From Acridotheres tristis (taxonomy: Eukaryota > Chordata > Aves > Passeriformes > Sturnidae), in NCBI GenBank assembly GCA_037013685.1, contig CM072904.1:2294001-2358000 (forward strand): 64,000 nt of DNA, read 5' to 3'. This document shows, piece by piece, positions 50,974 to 61,830 of the stretch. How positions within the stretch are numbered: the first letter of the stretch is position 1; each line of letters starts with the position of its first letter. A program made the position numbers and the translations under genes. The notes under the pieces were generated by a model, which was not told the origin of the DNA, searched no databases, and worked only from the letters and a program-made list of their open reading frames with translations.

Positions 50974-51501
50974 GGCAGTGGTTCAGTTAATGGGAGCCCC
51001 TTGCTGTCGACATCTGGTGCTAGTACCCCCTGCCGGGGTCGGAGGCAGCTCCCACAGACTCCACTGACCCCACGCCCCAGCATCACTTACAAGACCGCTA
51101 ACTCCTCGCCCGTGCACTTCACCACTTTCCAAACCCCCACGTTCTCCCCGGGCCGCCTGAGCCGCGGGCTGTCCGAGCACAACGCGCTGCTGCGGGGGGA
51201 TCAGCAGCCGCCCCCGCCCGCCGTGGCCCGCATCGGCTCCGACCCCTACCTGGGCCACCGTGACACCGCCACCGCTAGCCCGCAGCGCGCCGCGCCCGAG
51301 GACACGCTCACCTTCGAGGAGGCCGTGGCCACCAACTCGGGCCGCTCCTCAAGGACTTCCTACGTCTCCTCCCTGACGTCGCAGTCGCACCAAACCCGCC
51401 GGGTGCCCAACGGGTACCACTACACGCTGGGGCTCAGCACGGGCCCCGGCGCCCGAGGACGCAGTTACTACCACGAGGCCGATGAGGATGACTGGTGCTA
51501 G
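50974..51501 (+). CDS. CACNA1B: CACNA1B last coding exon (long C-terminus, PDZ and SH3 ligands)
   Basis: 528 nt including TAG at 51,499-51,501. The acceptor is TTTTGATGTAG. It starts [19 protein letters not shown], then [44 protein letters not shown], and [19 protein letters not shown] followed by [12 protein letters not shown]. It ends [18 protein letters not shown] is the known RIM-binding-protein SH3 ligand. The terminal DDWC is a PDZ ligand of the type bound by Mint1 and RIM. Both tether N-type channels at release sites. Codon use becomes very GC-rich in the second half. Confidence 0.98.
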   Translation, partial: GSGSVNGSPLLSTSGASTPCRGRRQLPQTPLTPRPSITYKTANSSPVHFTTFQTPTFSPGRLSRGLSEHNALLRGDQQPPPPAVARIGSDPYLGHRDTATASPQRAAPEDTLTFEEAVATNSGRSSRTSYVSSLTSQSHQTRRVPNGYHYTLGLSTGPGARGRSYYHEADEDDWC

Positions 51502-53016
51502 CGGCTCGGCGGAACCCTGCGAGGTGTGCGTGCTTAATAAGGATGAGTTTTATCATCTGGAGGGCTGGGAGCTCCCACGGGGGCCCGAGGCCGGAGGCGG
51601 CCGGCGGGGCAGCCCCGAGAACTGCTCAGCGCCCGGGGCCGGAGATGCCCCTGCAGCCTCTCTCTCCTCTGTTGTTCTTTAGGGGTTTTTTTTGTTTTTT
51701 TTCTTTTTGATTTGGTTTGTTTTTTTTTTTTTTTTTGCACTAGACAGATGGAGGAAGAAGGCTCCCTCCTAATGGGGAAGGCAGCGGGAGGAGCACATCC
51801 CTCTCTGCCCCCTCCCCACTGCCTTGTCTAGTCCCGAGACACGCACCAGGCGCCAACCCGGCCAGGAACGCCAGGAGCCGGGAGAAGAGCGATCCTCACC
51901 TTCCACGGTGGAAAAGCAGAACTGTGGGTCCTTCTCGAGATGGGCGCAGTTTTGTTGGGCTATTTCTTAATTGATTTCCCATCATAATTCCCCCCCCTGC
52001 CAGGGCGGGAGCCGGGGGTCGCAAAGGGACTCGCGCGAACAACGCTCGCCCCCCGCGTTCTGTCTCGTTGAGCGCTGAGAAGGAAGTGATGCACCCAAGA
52101 AACTGGGAGAGGAGAAAAACACAGCCCAGAACAAAGGACAGTCCTTTGGGACTTGATGTTCAGCCACTGCAATCCTTTAGGGCAGAGCTGGTGCCACCCC
52201 CCGAGCTGACCCTGCTGTGACACCGCTGCCCTTGGGGGTCTCTAATGTCACTCACCACATCGGGTCCTTCACACTGACACACGGTAAAGCCACAAGAGAG
52301 CTCCTTTGTAAGGACTGTTTCCTTGCTGCTGAGACTTCTCAATCCGTCCCTCTCTCCTGTTGACTGCAACACGCCCTCACTGTTTTGTCTTGTTTACAAT
52401 ATAAGCTTGATTTAGCAAAAAACAACTTAAAAAAAAAAAAGTCCACAAAAAAAAAAAAAAAACAACAACCCAAACAAAAAGAGGAAAAAAAAGCGTAGGG
52501 GTGAGAAGAAGAAATGTTATTGGTTTTATATCAAGCTATTAGATAGAACTTTAACTTTTCATTGTGTGCATTTTTGTAAATTGTACAGTAAAAAAAAACC
52601 AAAAAAAAAAAAACCAGAAAAAAATTTCCTCTTTCTGTAGAGAATTAGTCCAATTGTCATTCCAGGTCCCACCGTTTCTACCGAATGCTCCAGTTGTTCA
52701 CTACTAAGTGCCTAACCTTTGAAATCTTTCACAGTGACGATGCAACCTCTTGCTTCGAGGCATCAGAGCTTGGGCGAGCGTGGGGAGGGCAGAGGAGGCT
52801 GGGGCCAGAGGGGCCCTGGGGTCACCACGGCCCAGACACTGCGCCCCAGGCTGGGAGCTTCCAGTGGGGAAGGCAAACGTGCTTTGGGCTTGGTTTGGGT
52901 TTTGTTGGCCTTTCTTTTTTATTTTTAATTTTTTTTTTTTTTTTTTTTTTTTAGAATATAAAAATATATATATATATAGATATACTTTTATGGGTGGGAG
53001 GGGAGTGATTGCAGCA

Positions 53017-53022
53017 AATAAA
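53017..53022 (+). terminator. CACNA1B: Proximal polyadenylation signal
   Basis: AATAAA in GCAGCAAATAAAGCCGG, with TTGTCTCATTG and a GGTGGG stretch downstream. It would give a 1.5-kb 3'UTR. Confidence 0.45.
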
Positions 53023-53932
53023 GCCGGCCTTGTCTCATTGCCCAGTGGAGGAAATGCAGGTGGGAAAGGGCAGCTCCTGCAGGGGAAGCAGCATCTCCCA
53101 CAGGCCAGCTGAGAGAGCTCTGGCCGTGCATCACTGGTGTGGAGGGCAGTTGGAGTGAATTGTTTTTATTGCCTGATAAGAGAAGGTTTAAAAAAAAAAA
53201 AAAAAAGATGATAATAATAATAATAATCCAAACCTCTAACTCTGATTCTCAGGGATGAGATTTCTGCGTTCTTGCAACGACTCTTGTGTTGGCTGGTTTC
53301 TTTCTTTTGTGCCCGTGTGGATTCCTGCACTGTGAGCCTGGGAAAGGGGCAAACGCACTGTGCTGGTGGGGAGGGAGGCTGGGGCCAAAGCTGGGCCAGG
53401 ACCCCGTGCCCGGGGCTCTGCTGAGCCCTTGTAGGGCTGCTTTGGGACACAGGGCAGCCAGAGGACTGGAGAGGTTAAAAGGTGAAAGGAGGAAGGCTGG
53501 GAGGTGCTGGGCACATCCCTAAAAACACCGCTAGGAAAGAGGACAGGGTCGGAATTTTTTCAGAGGATCTGCCAAGCCCCGGAGCTGTGGAACTTCTCCA
53601 GGCGTGTGGGATGGGTGGAAATCCCGCTGGCCCTGGCGATCTGCTCTGTCCCTGGGGGGCTCGGAGGGGATCAGATGCCACCACAACGCTCAGGAGGTCT
53701 CTCGTGCTCTCAGCAAAGTCTGGCAGCCTCAGGCAGGAGCGCTCTGCTCTAGGGTGGTTCTTCACATCTCCTGTAGCTCTTCCCGTGAGGAAACTCAACC
53801 CGCTTTTGTTCCCTCCGGTGTTTTGTTTTAATTTCGTTCTGTTCAGTAGCAATCTCTGGCCGATCTCATCCCTGGATTCTGCTAAAGGATAACTGCTGTC
53901 TGTATCTCTGTCTCTGTACTCTGTGCACTCGG

Positions 53933-53938
53933 AATAAA
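53933..53938 (+). terminator. CACNA1B: Middle polyadenylation signal
   Basis: AATAAA followed at once by GGCAGTGTGGTAGCC, a good GT-rich downstream element. Confidence 0.55.
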
Positions 53939-54981
53939 GGCAGTGTGGTAGCCAGAGGTCACGGCTGGCATTCCTGGCATTCCCAAACGGAGGGCTATGC
54001 AACCGATGACACGTCCGGACACACCCCCACCCCACCTCCACGCAAAGACCTTCATCCATCTGTAGCTTTAGCTGCTGGATTTTCCTGTTTCAGGCTTCAG
54101 CACGATTGTGACCAAATGTTTTATACATTTTTCCTGAAATGAAGGCACAAACACTTTATTTGAAATTTTCCAAGGGAACGTTCCTCTTTTACTCCAGGAA
54201 GTCGAGGGGAAGGGACAACACCATCTCTCTGCCCGTGCATGCAAACCCCGTACCCACACTGGAAAGCAACAGAGATGCCTTTCTGTACGGAATAATCCTG
54301 TCTTTTCTCCCATTTTCCATCCCCAACCCCCCAGCCCTGCACTAACACAGCCTTGGGTCACCTCAGTTACTAGACAGAAGACTCTCAAGTTGTCCAAATC
54401 CTCCACCCACCTCGTAGGGGTCGATGACAGTGACAGACAAGCCTGACCACAATTATCCATAACCCTTTCCTGACGTTTTTTTACAGCCTCTCTGCTGTCT
54501 CTCCATCTTTCCAAGAATCCTCATAGTGAGTTGCCAAACTTGAATTGCACCGATCAGTTTTCTGCATCCAGAACCAGTCTCGTAGTGGCTGTACTTTGAA
54601 TAAGTAATGTTTGCATGTAATATATATACATATATACATATCTATAAAAAGTATGTGCATGGAAAATGTTTATCTTCGTACTTTTTTGATACAATGTATT
54701 CATCAGTTGTTAATTTTTAATTATATTTGATATAAATTTGGGGGTTTGTTGCAAAACTTTATATTTAAAAAAACAGTGTGAAAAACGATCAAAGTTCCAA
54801 CCATGCAACACAAGCGGAACTTTACCCAAAAAAAAAATAAGGGGGAAAAAAAAATTGAGAAAAAAAAAAAAGGTTCTGTGATTGCCTAGTTTGCTGCCTG
54901 AGTAATATTTATCAGCCAAACTTTGAATTCTGCAGTTGTTTCTACAATTCCATTTTGTATGAAGCAAAGTCCTTGAATTAA

Positions 54982-54987
54982 AATAAA
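54982..54987 (+). terminator. CACNA1B: Distal polyadenylation signal
   Basis: AATAAA in TTGAATTAAAATAAAAACTT, followed by an A-rich stretch and, at 55,036-55,055, GGTGTGTGCGGTGTGCCTG, a strong GT-rich downstream element. This is the likely main gene end. Confidence 0.7.
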
Positions 54988-55354
54988 AACTTAGCAAAAA
55001 AAACCAAACCAAACAACGTGAGCAATTCCCAGACGGTGTGTGCGGTGTGCCTGCTGACAGGGAGACGCCAGGGCCGGCGTCCAGGAGTGACAGGAGTGAC
55101 ACCCGGGACAATCTGCATCCCAAGCTGGGAGCTGGCAGGGAATTGGCCGTGTCTGTGGGTTTTTTTTTTTTGTCCATAGATGCTCAGTTTGAGTAAGGGA
55201 GCTGTTTGGAAATTTGTGGTGTGGATCCAGCACGGAGATGGCAGTTCCTGGAGTCCTACAGGCAGCAGAACTGTGAAATTGAGGCTTAAACCCCCCAGCA
55301 GTGATTGATTCCTGCCAGCTTTTTAACAGAGGGACGTTTCTCCTGTGAAACACT

Positions 55355-55506
55355 GGCACAGGGAAGCTGTGGATGTCCCATCCCTGGGAGCATTCAAGGT
55401 TGGATGTGGCTCTGAACAAGCTGAAAGTGCCTCTGCTCATCCCAGAAGGGTTGGACTGGAGGACCTTTAAAGGGTCTAACCCTAAATCCAACCCAGACTA
55501 TTTTAT
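55355..55506 (+). repeat. CR1 LINE 3' fragment
   Basis: CCCTGGGAGCATTCAAGGTT, GGATGTGGCTCTGAACAA, AGGGTTGGACTGGAGGACCT, then CCAACCCAGACTATTTTATG. Confidence 0.82.
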
Positions 55507-57918
55507 GTGCTGGGTGTGTGGCTTCCTTTGGCTCTAGCCCTGAGCCCTGACCCCACTCCCAGCAGGTTCCCTGAAATCAGCAGTTTGAGGGCTTGGATTG
55601 GTGTCAGAGTCTGTCAGATGTCCAGGCCCTGCTGTAGCACCTGGAGAAAACAGAATTAGTCTTAATCATACTTGTGGGATTAATTGGAAGTTGGTACTTC
55701 CAAGACTTGCACTGAGCAGAAAAACCCAAGGGCTGTTGGGACAGAAGGAAAGAACTTCTCATTTCTCTGGATAACAGGAGAATCCCCCTCATTCCTTTCC
55801 AGGGGCAGAAATCCACTGTGTTCCTCCTTCATCAGGGTCTTCTGGTGTCACACAACACCAAGGACTCCAAAAATTCTTGCACGCTGTAGAGAACTTTTTA
55901 GAGCACAAGGTCTTGACTCTTCTTCTCTCTCGTTGCATCTTTTCTGTGATGAGGCCACACAAGGTCCCACCTGAGATTTGATGTGGAATAAAAGGAAAAG
56001 GTCCTTGACTCCCTGATCTCCAGGTCAGCCTGGAGCTTGGGAAGGAGATGTTTTGCTCGAGGTCACACAGTTGATGGTTAGCAAGGTTTGGGTCAGGAGA
56101 ACTTTCCTTGGCTTGCAGTGTGCTCTGTGTGGGATTTGAGGTTCTTGGCTGGATGACACTGAAGAGCAGGATTTTTATTAAGTTTTTGAACTATCCCAAA
56201 TAAATCTGAAATGGAGATCTCTGAGCAGGGTACAAGGGAAGGTTTGAAGTGGAGGATTTGGGAATCAGTGTGGATCAGTGTCCACCCCGACTGCTGAGTG
56301 GACCCTGCAGGATTTGCTTCACCACAACCACCTGAGGAGCTGGAATCTGCCTGGGGAGAGCTGAGCAACCTCTCCCCTTCACACCTGCATCACAGAGACC
56401 TCCAAACCCACTTTACACCCCACAGGGCTTTTAAAATCCTAAAAGCCTTTTGGTGACTCTCTGTCCTTTTAAAATTATTTTTTCCCCTTTCTTTCTCCTT
56501 ATTCCAGTTGTGTCCTTTGGGTCCAAGGCAGCAAGAACCCATCAGCTTCTCCAGGGCTGAGGGAGCTGGAACAGGCAGGATCCCTGATCCCACACTCAAA
56601 GCTTCTCCCACATCCGAGATCCAGCTGGAATTGGAACCTCTGGGTTTGAGTTCGGCTGAATCCCAAAAATGGTTTTATTTTTGTTCCTCATCCCATTCCT
56701 GGTGGAAGGTTTTGCTGTCAGGGTGTTTGCACAGGGTCTCTTACCCCAGGGGCACATCGTTCTAGCACAGACCACACGATTTCCATTCCCTTTATTCCCT
56801 GTGGATAAAACCTAGATCAGCTTTTCCTAGGCCAGCACCCCACACCCAGTTGTGCCATTAGGGGGTAGCATTTTCAGGCTTTTTCTGCTTTCTCGGGAAA
56901 CAGCAAAAAAGAAAAAAACGTTGATTCAAAAGGCTTGAGAGTCATTCCCTGGAATATTTGTTTTAGGATGCAGAAAACTCAGGGTGAGACGCTGAGCACA
57001 CCTGAGTTCAAGGTGCTCAGGTAATTTGGCTTTTTTTATTCCCTGGAGCATGAAAAGCTGGGATCATCCTCTGATTCCTCATTCCAGCCACATTTCAGAC
57101 AGCACTCACAGACTCCTACATCCCCTCCAAGGTGACAGATTACTCATCCCAGTGTATTCATCTCTCTTTATAAGCCTGAGCACATCTCCTGATATTTTCC
57201 AGGCTGTGAAAACACTGTTTTCAGAAAGTGCCTGATCGTGATAACAAACCTCAACTCAGTGCTGTCACTCAGCACATTCCAAAATATTTTGCAGAAGAGG
57301 CGAATTTTGCATTTTTATGGGATTTTAAAAAAAGTCACTTGAGACCCTTGAAAGGGACTAAATTTCCCAGGGTCACCCAGCAAGTGAGAACAAGGTTAAG
57401 GTTGCTCTGCTTCTTCTTTCATGTTTGGTCACTGGTGTGCGCAGGATTTTTTTTACATCCACAGGTTTTTAGTAGGATCCCAGTGAGGAGGGGTCACTGG
57501 GAATTTGGCATCTCCTAGGAGGGAATTCACTCGGGGAGAATTTAAAGGGAAGAGCAGTAGGAGAAATGCTGGAAGGCTGGGGAATGAGGGATGGCAGTGA
57601 TTGATGCACTGGGGGCTCTGATAAGGCTGTGCAGATATTTGGGGTGAAGTCTTGGGGTGGGTGAGTCAGCAGGAGAACGGAGATCTGAGAAAACCAACCG
57701 TGAGAGAAGGGATGGAAATCCAGAAACCCAAGGAAGAAGGCAGGAACAAGCTGGTGGAGTTGTTAATTCGAAGCAAACAGTATCAATAACTAGAGTTTAT
57801 TAATTTTAGCCTCACCTCCACTTTCTGTCATTGCTCTGAAACACAATATCCCAACCCTGGCTTTGTCTGTGTCTGTTTTTATTATTTCTCGGGTTCTGGC
57901 AGCCTTTTTTTCTGCACA

Positions 57919-57963
57919 AACAGAGGAGGAGGAGGAGGAGAAGGAGGAGGAGGAGGAGGAGGA
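57919..57963 (+). repeat. (GAG)n trinucleotide repeat
   Basis: About 14 GAG/AGG units with one GAA interruption. Confidence 0.92.
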
Positions 57964-58928
57964 ATGGTTCTTGTCCAGCTACTCCTGCACCAAAGGCTGG
58001 CAAACCCGAATTGTCTCCCCGAGGGCTGAGGTGGGGCGTGGATGTGGTTGTGTCACTGGATACAGCAAAGGAGAGGGTGGTTAAAAAAAGGATGCTGAGC
58101 TGAGAGACAGGACTGTGGCACGGTAATCCTGGGAATTTGACAAGGGGATTTTCCTCCTCGTGGACTGGAGGGTGTTTGAAGGACCTGGTTCGGCAGGTGA
58201 TCCACCTAAAAAAGATCTGGTTCTGCAGGTGATCCACCCAAACCAGACCTGGTGGGATGTGCAAGGAGCAGAGGGCAGAGTCCCGCGGGTCCCCCAGCAG
58301 GGATGGGCTTCAGAACATGCCAAGGGATGGGACATGTGCTGCTGGGACAGACGGTCACATCCAAGGGAATCAATCAGCGCCATCCCGGAAGGAAAGGCAA
58401 GCCCGTGTCACATGTTCTTGACAAATAAAATCCTCTACATGGCAAAGCAAAGGCTCCTGGAGTGTCTCTGACCTTCATTTCCTTGGCAAGCCGAGCCAGG
58501 GTGGCAGGGAAGCGCCTGGGGAGGGGCAGAGAGAGGGGGGCACAGCAAGTTTTGCACCGAGCTTGGCTCATGTCTCAATCAGGATTGCAAGGGGAGGGTT
58601 CCAGAATCTCTTTCCCCAATGCCGTGGTGTGACATTCACCAGCGAAATGACAGCTGGGTGTCACTCCTGAGCATCTCCTGCTCCCTGGCTGGGATGTCCA
58701 GCTGGAGTTCGGCTGCCTGTCAGTCCTGCCTCTGCCTGGAGTTTTGCCTGTCTCTTGCTGCAGGTTCCCAAGTCTTTTGTGTCTCTGCATGATTGCTGCA
58801 GGGAAAATATTATCATAGATTGGGAATGAGCCTGCATCCCCCATGGGGCTGAGCCAAACCCCCCCAGGGCATCTGTGAGCACCCAGGGTTTGTCACACAC
58901 GGGGGCGCAGCTGCGGGGTCTGTGCCAC

Positions 58929-58967
58929 TGGTGACACTGGTGACATTGGTGACACTGGTGACACTGG
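58929..58967 (+). repeat. 9-bp tandem repeat
   Basis: Four copies of TGGTGACAC (one TGGTGACAT). Confidence 0.9.
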
Positions 58968-59559
58968 AGAGCTGAGCGGGCGGGGTCTGATATGGGGCAG
59001 CAATCCTGTCTGGAACGGGGACTGGGGGTACTCGCTTTTGGGGTGAGCCTGCACATCCCTCCCACTGGGATGGTGGCGTGGCTGAGGAGGAGCTGGCCTG
59101 GGTCAGATTTACCCCCTGTGATCTCAGTAAGGGGCTGGACCGGCCCGGACCCTGAGGAAACAGCGGTTAAACCCAGTCCGGCTCTCACTGGAGAGCCGCG
59201 CTGCCTCGCTCCCCCCAAAATGCCGGGGCAGGAGGCTGCTCTGGCCTCCCCCTGCAGGAGCAGGGCCGGGTACCCCAGGGGCAGCTGGGCACAGCTGGGG
59301 AGGGGGGGAAGCACCCCCAGAAACACTTGCAGTGAGATTTTGGGGGCGGGAGGGTGCGAGATGATTCCTTTACCTATGGAGGGCAAACCAGCACAGGAGG
59401 GGGTGTCAGCAACCCCTGCGGAACCCGCTGGAGGCACAGCCGTGTGTGTGTGTGTGTCTGGGGTGCGTCTGTCTGTCCGTCTGTCACCCGCGGGGGGGAA
59501 GGAGGACCCCCACCCCCAAACTCCTCATCCCTGGGCGCGGCCGAATTTGGGGAGGGGGT

Positions 59560-59740
59560 GATGCGGGAGCTGAGCCCCGCTGTTCTCCCGTCCCCGCGCG
59601 GTGCGGGGCAGGGCGGGGGGCGGGGGCGGGGGCGGAGGCCGGGGCCGTGCCTGTCCCGGCGGCGGGGCCGGACCGGGATGCGGCGGGGCCGGACCGGGAT
59701 GCGGCGGGACCGGGATGCGGCGGGGCCGGCTCCGGGCACG
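59560..59740 (+). promoter_or_regulatory. CpG-island promoter of the downstream gene
   Basis: Very dense CpG with several GGGCGG/GGGGCGGG GC boxes (59,612-59,632) and no TATA box. It includes three tandem copies of GGACCGGGATGCGGCGGG (about 59,670-59,725), each supplying an upstream ATG. Dense CpG continues to about 60,120. This suggests a housekeeping-type promoter reading rightwards. Confidence 0.65.
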
Positions 59741-59843
59741 ATGCGCGCCGGGGCTCTGGCTCTGCTCTGCGCCCTGTCCCTGTCCCTGTCGCTGTGCCCG
59801 GCGGCGCTGGCGGCTCCCGAGCCGGGCTCCGGGCTGGACACAG
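59741..59843 (+). CDS. First coding exon of an unidentified secreted or membrane protein (5' end only)
   Basis: 103 nt from an ATG with A at -3 to a donor ACAG|GTAGGA, ending in phase 1. It encodes MRAGALALLCALSLSLSLCP then AALAAPEPGSGLDT. This is a textbook signal peptide: short basic start, Leu/Ala/Ser core, and AALA|AP cleavage site. Its position in a CpG island supports a real transcription start. In-frame upstream ATGs would add a Gly/Arg-rich extension, but the signal peptide favours this start. I do not recognise the protein from 34 residues; later exons must lie beyond the window or were not detected. Confidence 0.55.
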
Positions 59844-60261
59844 GTAGGACCGGCGGCCGGGGGTGCCGGGGGGTCCCTGGGGGCTCCGCGGAGCATCCCG
59901 GGCAGGGATGCGGGCGGTCCCCGGTGGGATGCGCTGCGAGCCCGGCGCCGCGGAGTGGCGAGCGGGGAAAGGGGAGAGGGGCTCGGCCGGGACCCCCGGG
60001 GCTCTGCGGGGATGCGGCGGCGGTTCCTGGCCGTGGGGGTGAAGGGGATTCCCGACGGCACGGGGCAGCCAAAAATGTTACGGGGCAAAAAAGGCTTCGC
60101 GCACGGCGAGGGGCGTCCCCCGTGAGCTGCTGGGGCGGGCAGGACGGACCCGAGTGCGGTGTCCCTGTGTCACAGGGGACCTGGAGCGGGGGGTGGGTCC
60201 CTCTCCCTGCGGGACTCAGCAGCCGGGTTTGCTGGGGTTTGTGTGTGGCTTCTTGCATCTC

Positions 60262-60476
60262 TCACGTCATAGAATCATGGAATCCTAAACTGGTTTGGGT
60301 TGGAAAGGACCTAAAATCTCAACTTGATCCATCCCTGCCATGGGCAGGGACACCTCCCACTGTCCCAGGCTGCTCCAAGCCCCAATGTCCAGCCTGGCCT
60401 CCAGGACATTTCCAGGGATCCAGGGGCAGCCACAGCTGCTCTGGGCACCCTGTGCCAGGGCCTGCCCACCCTCACC
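60262..60476 (-). repeat. CR1 LINE 3' end, minus strand
   Basis: Starts GTCATAGAATCATGGAATCC, then GGTTGGAAAGGACCTAAAAT, and ends AGGGCCTGCCCACCCTCACC. It is the inverted form of the class at 1-273. Confidence 0.92.
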
Positions 60477-61382
60477 TTTGGCTGAGCATCACCCAGGTGT
60501 GAGGTCACTGCTGCCCAGGCTGGGGAATGTCCTAAACTCAGGAAAGTTTTCAGATTTTATTGTAGATCTCACTGGTGCATGGTGCAATCCTCCAAACATG
60601 GGGTTTTCCTGGGCTTTGGCCTAAACCAAGACACTTCTTTGGGGTTGAGGCTCTTGTTCCCCACCCGTCCCCACTGATGGAACAGTTCTCCTCCAGGCAA
60701 GGCTGGTGTGGTGGCACAGCTCCAGGAAACACCCTGGAGGAGCAGGATGGGGAGCGAGGGGCAGCTGGATCTGAGCTTGGCTGGACTTCCTGCCCTTGGA
60801 GCTGGGCTTGGCTTCAGGAGCTGAAGCATGACCCGTGGCACTGCTGTGCCTGGCTGGGTGCCCTGAGTGCTGATCCTGAGGCAGGTGGGGAATAACTGAA
60901 GTGTGGAGAGTGCCAGAGAGCAGCTCACGGCTGGAGCCAGGACTTGGTGTTCAGTTCTGGTGAGACCTCGTTGAGGTTCTGTGTCCCCTTTGCTCCAGCA
61001 CTGGCAGAGAAGAGGGTTGGGCATGTGGCAGCTGTGACACCTTAGGCATGGAAGGAAATTGGGATCCATTTCTTAGGAAATAAGGATCCCTGTCTTCTTT
61101 CATCCCTGCAGCTCAGGACAGGGTGATTTGTTGCTCCTGGTTCTCTGGGGTGGGCAGGAAGCTGTTGGTGTTCCTGCTGTCCCGTCCCCTGTGACCACAG
61201 TTCCCACTTCAGCTCACCCATATCCTTTAGCAATGAATCAAATCCATCCCATGGACTCTGAACCAAGTGTCAGCTGGAGCACTGGCCTGGGAATGGTGGG
61301 GAGGTTGATTTTTAAGGGACCAGTTATTGAACTTGCATCTATTTTTTGTTTTCATAGAAACCTGTAAGGGTTTGTGTTGAAG

Positions 61383-61830
61383 GAACCATAAAGCTCATCC
61401 AGTGCCACCCCTGCCATGGCAGGGACCCCTCCCACTGTCCCAGGCTGCTCCCAGCCCAATGTCCAACCTGGCCTTGGGCACTGCCAGGGATCCAGGGGCA
61501 GCCACAGCTGCTCTGGGCACCCTGTGCCAGGGCCTGCCCACCCTGCCAGGGAACAATTCCTGCCCAATATCCCATCCAGCCCTGCCCTCTGGCACTGGGA
61601 GCCATTCCCTGTGTCCTGTCCCTCCATCCCTTGTCCCCAGTCCCTCTCCAGCTCTCCTGGAGCCCCTTCAGGCCCTGGCAGGGGCTCTGAGCTCTCCCTG
61701 GATCCTTCTCCTCTCCAGGTGAGCACCCCCAGCTCTCCCAGCCTGGCTCCAGAGCAGAGGGGCTCCAGCCCTGGGAGCAGCTCCGTGGCCTCCTCTGGTT
61801 CTTTTTTTGCCAGGAGTTGCAACAATCCCT
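61383..61830 (-). repeat. CR1 LINE 3' end, minus strand, longer copy
   Basis: AACCATAAAGCTCATCCAGT through CCTGCCCAATATCCCATCCA to GAGGGGCTCCAGCCCTGGGA. It is near-identical in reverse to 8,335-8,739, and contains the stretch missing from that copy. Confidence 0.92.

Larger units (their letters stand above)
51502..55008 (+). other. CACNA1B: CACNA1B 3' untranslated region
   Basis: About 3.5 kb without transposons. It holds long T or A runs (51,720-51,737, 52,430-52,462, 52,929-52,952), (ATA)n-like and AT-rich parts (53,206-53,228, 54,618-54,650) and three AATAAA signals. Open frames in it are short and unsupported. The 3' limit is inferred from the distal signal plus a GT-rich element just beyond. 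Confidence 0.8.
55009..59559. other. Intergenic region
   Basis: 4.5 kb between the CACNA1B 3' end and the next CpG island. It contains one CR1 end, a (GAG)n run and a 9-bp tandem repeat. No coding exon, RNA gene or promoter is recognised; open frames up to 258 codons are GC-rich chance frames. Confidence 0.75.

Noticed and set aside
58661..59437. 258-codon minus open frame near the CpG island
   Set aside because: GC-rich chance frame with no domain, signal or splice structure recognised.
59446..59500. (TG)n and CTGT/CCGT-rich stretch as Z-DNA or a promoter element
   Set aside because: Short, and no further support beyond composition.
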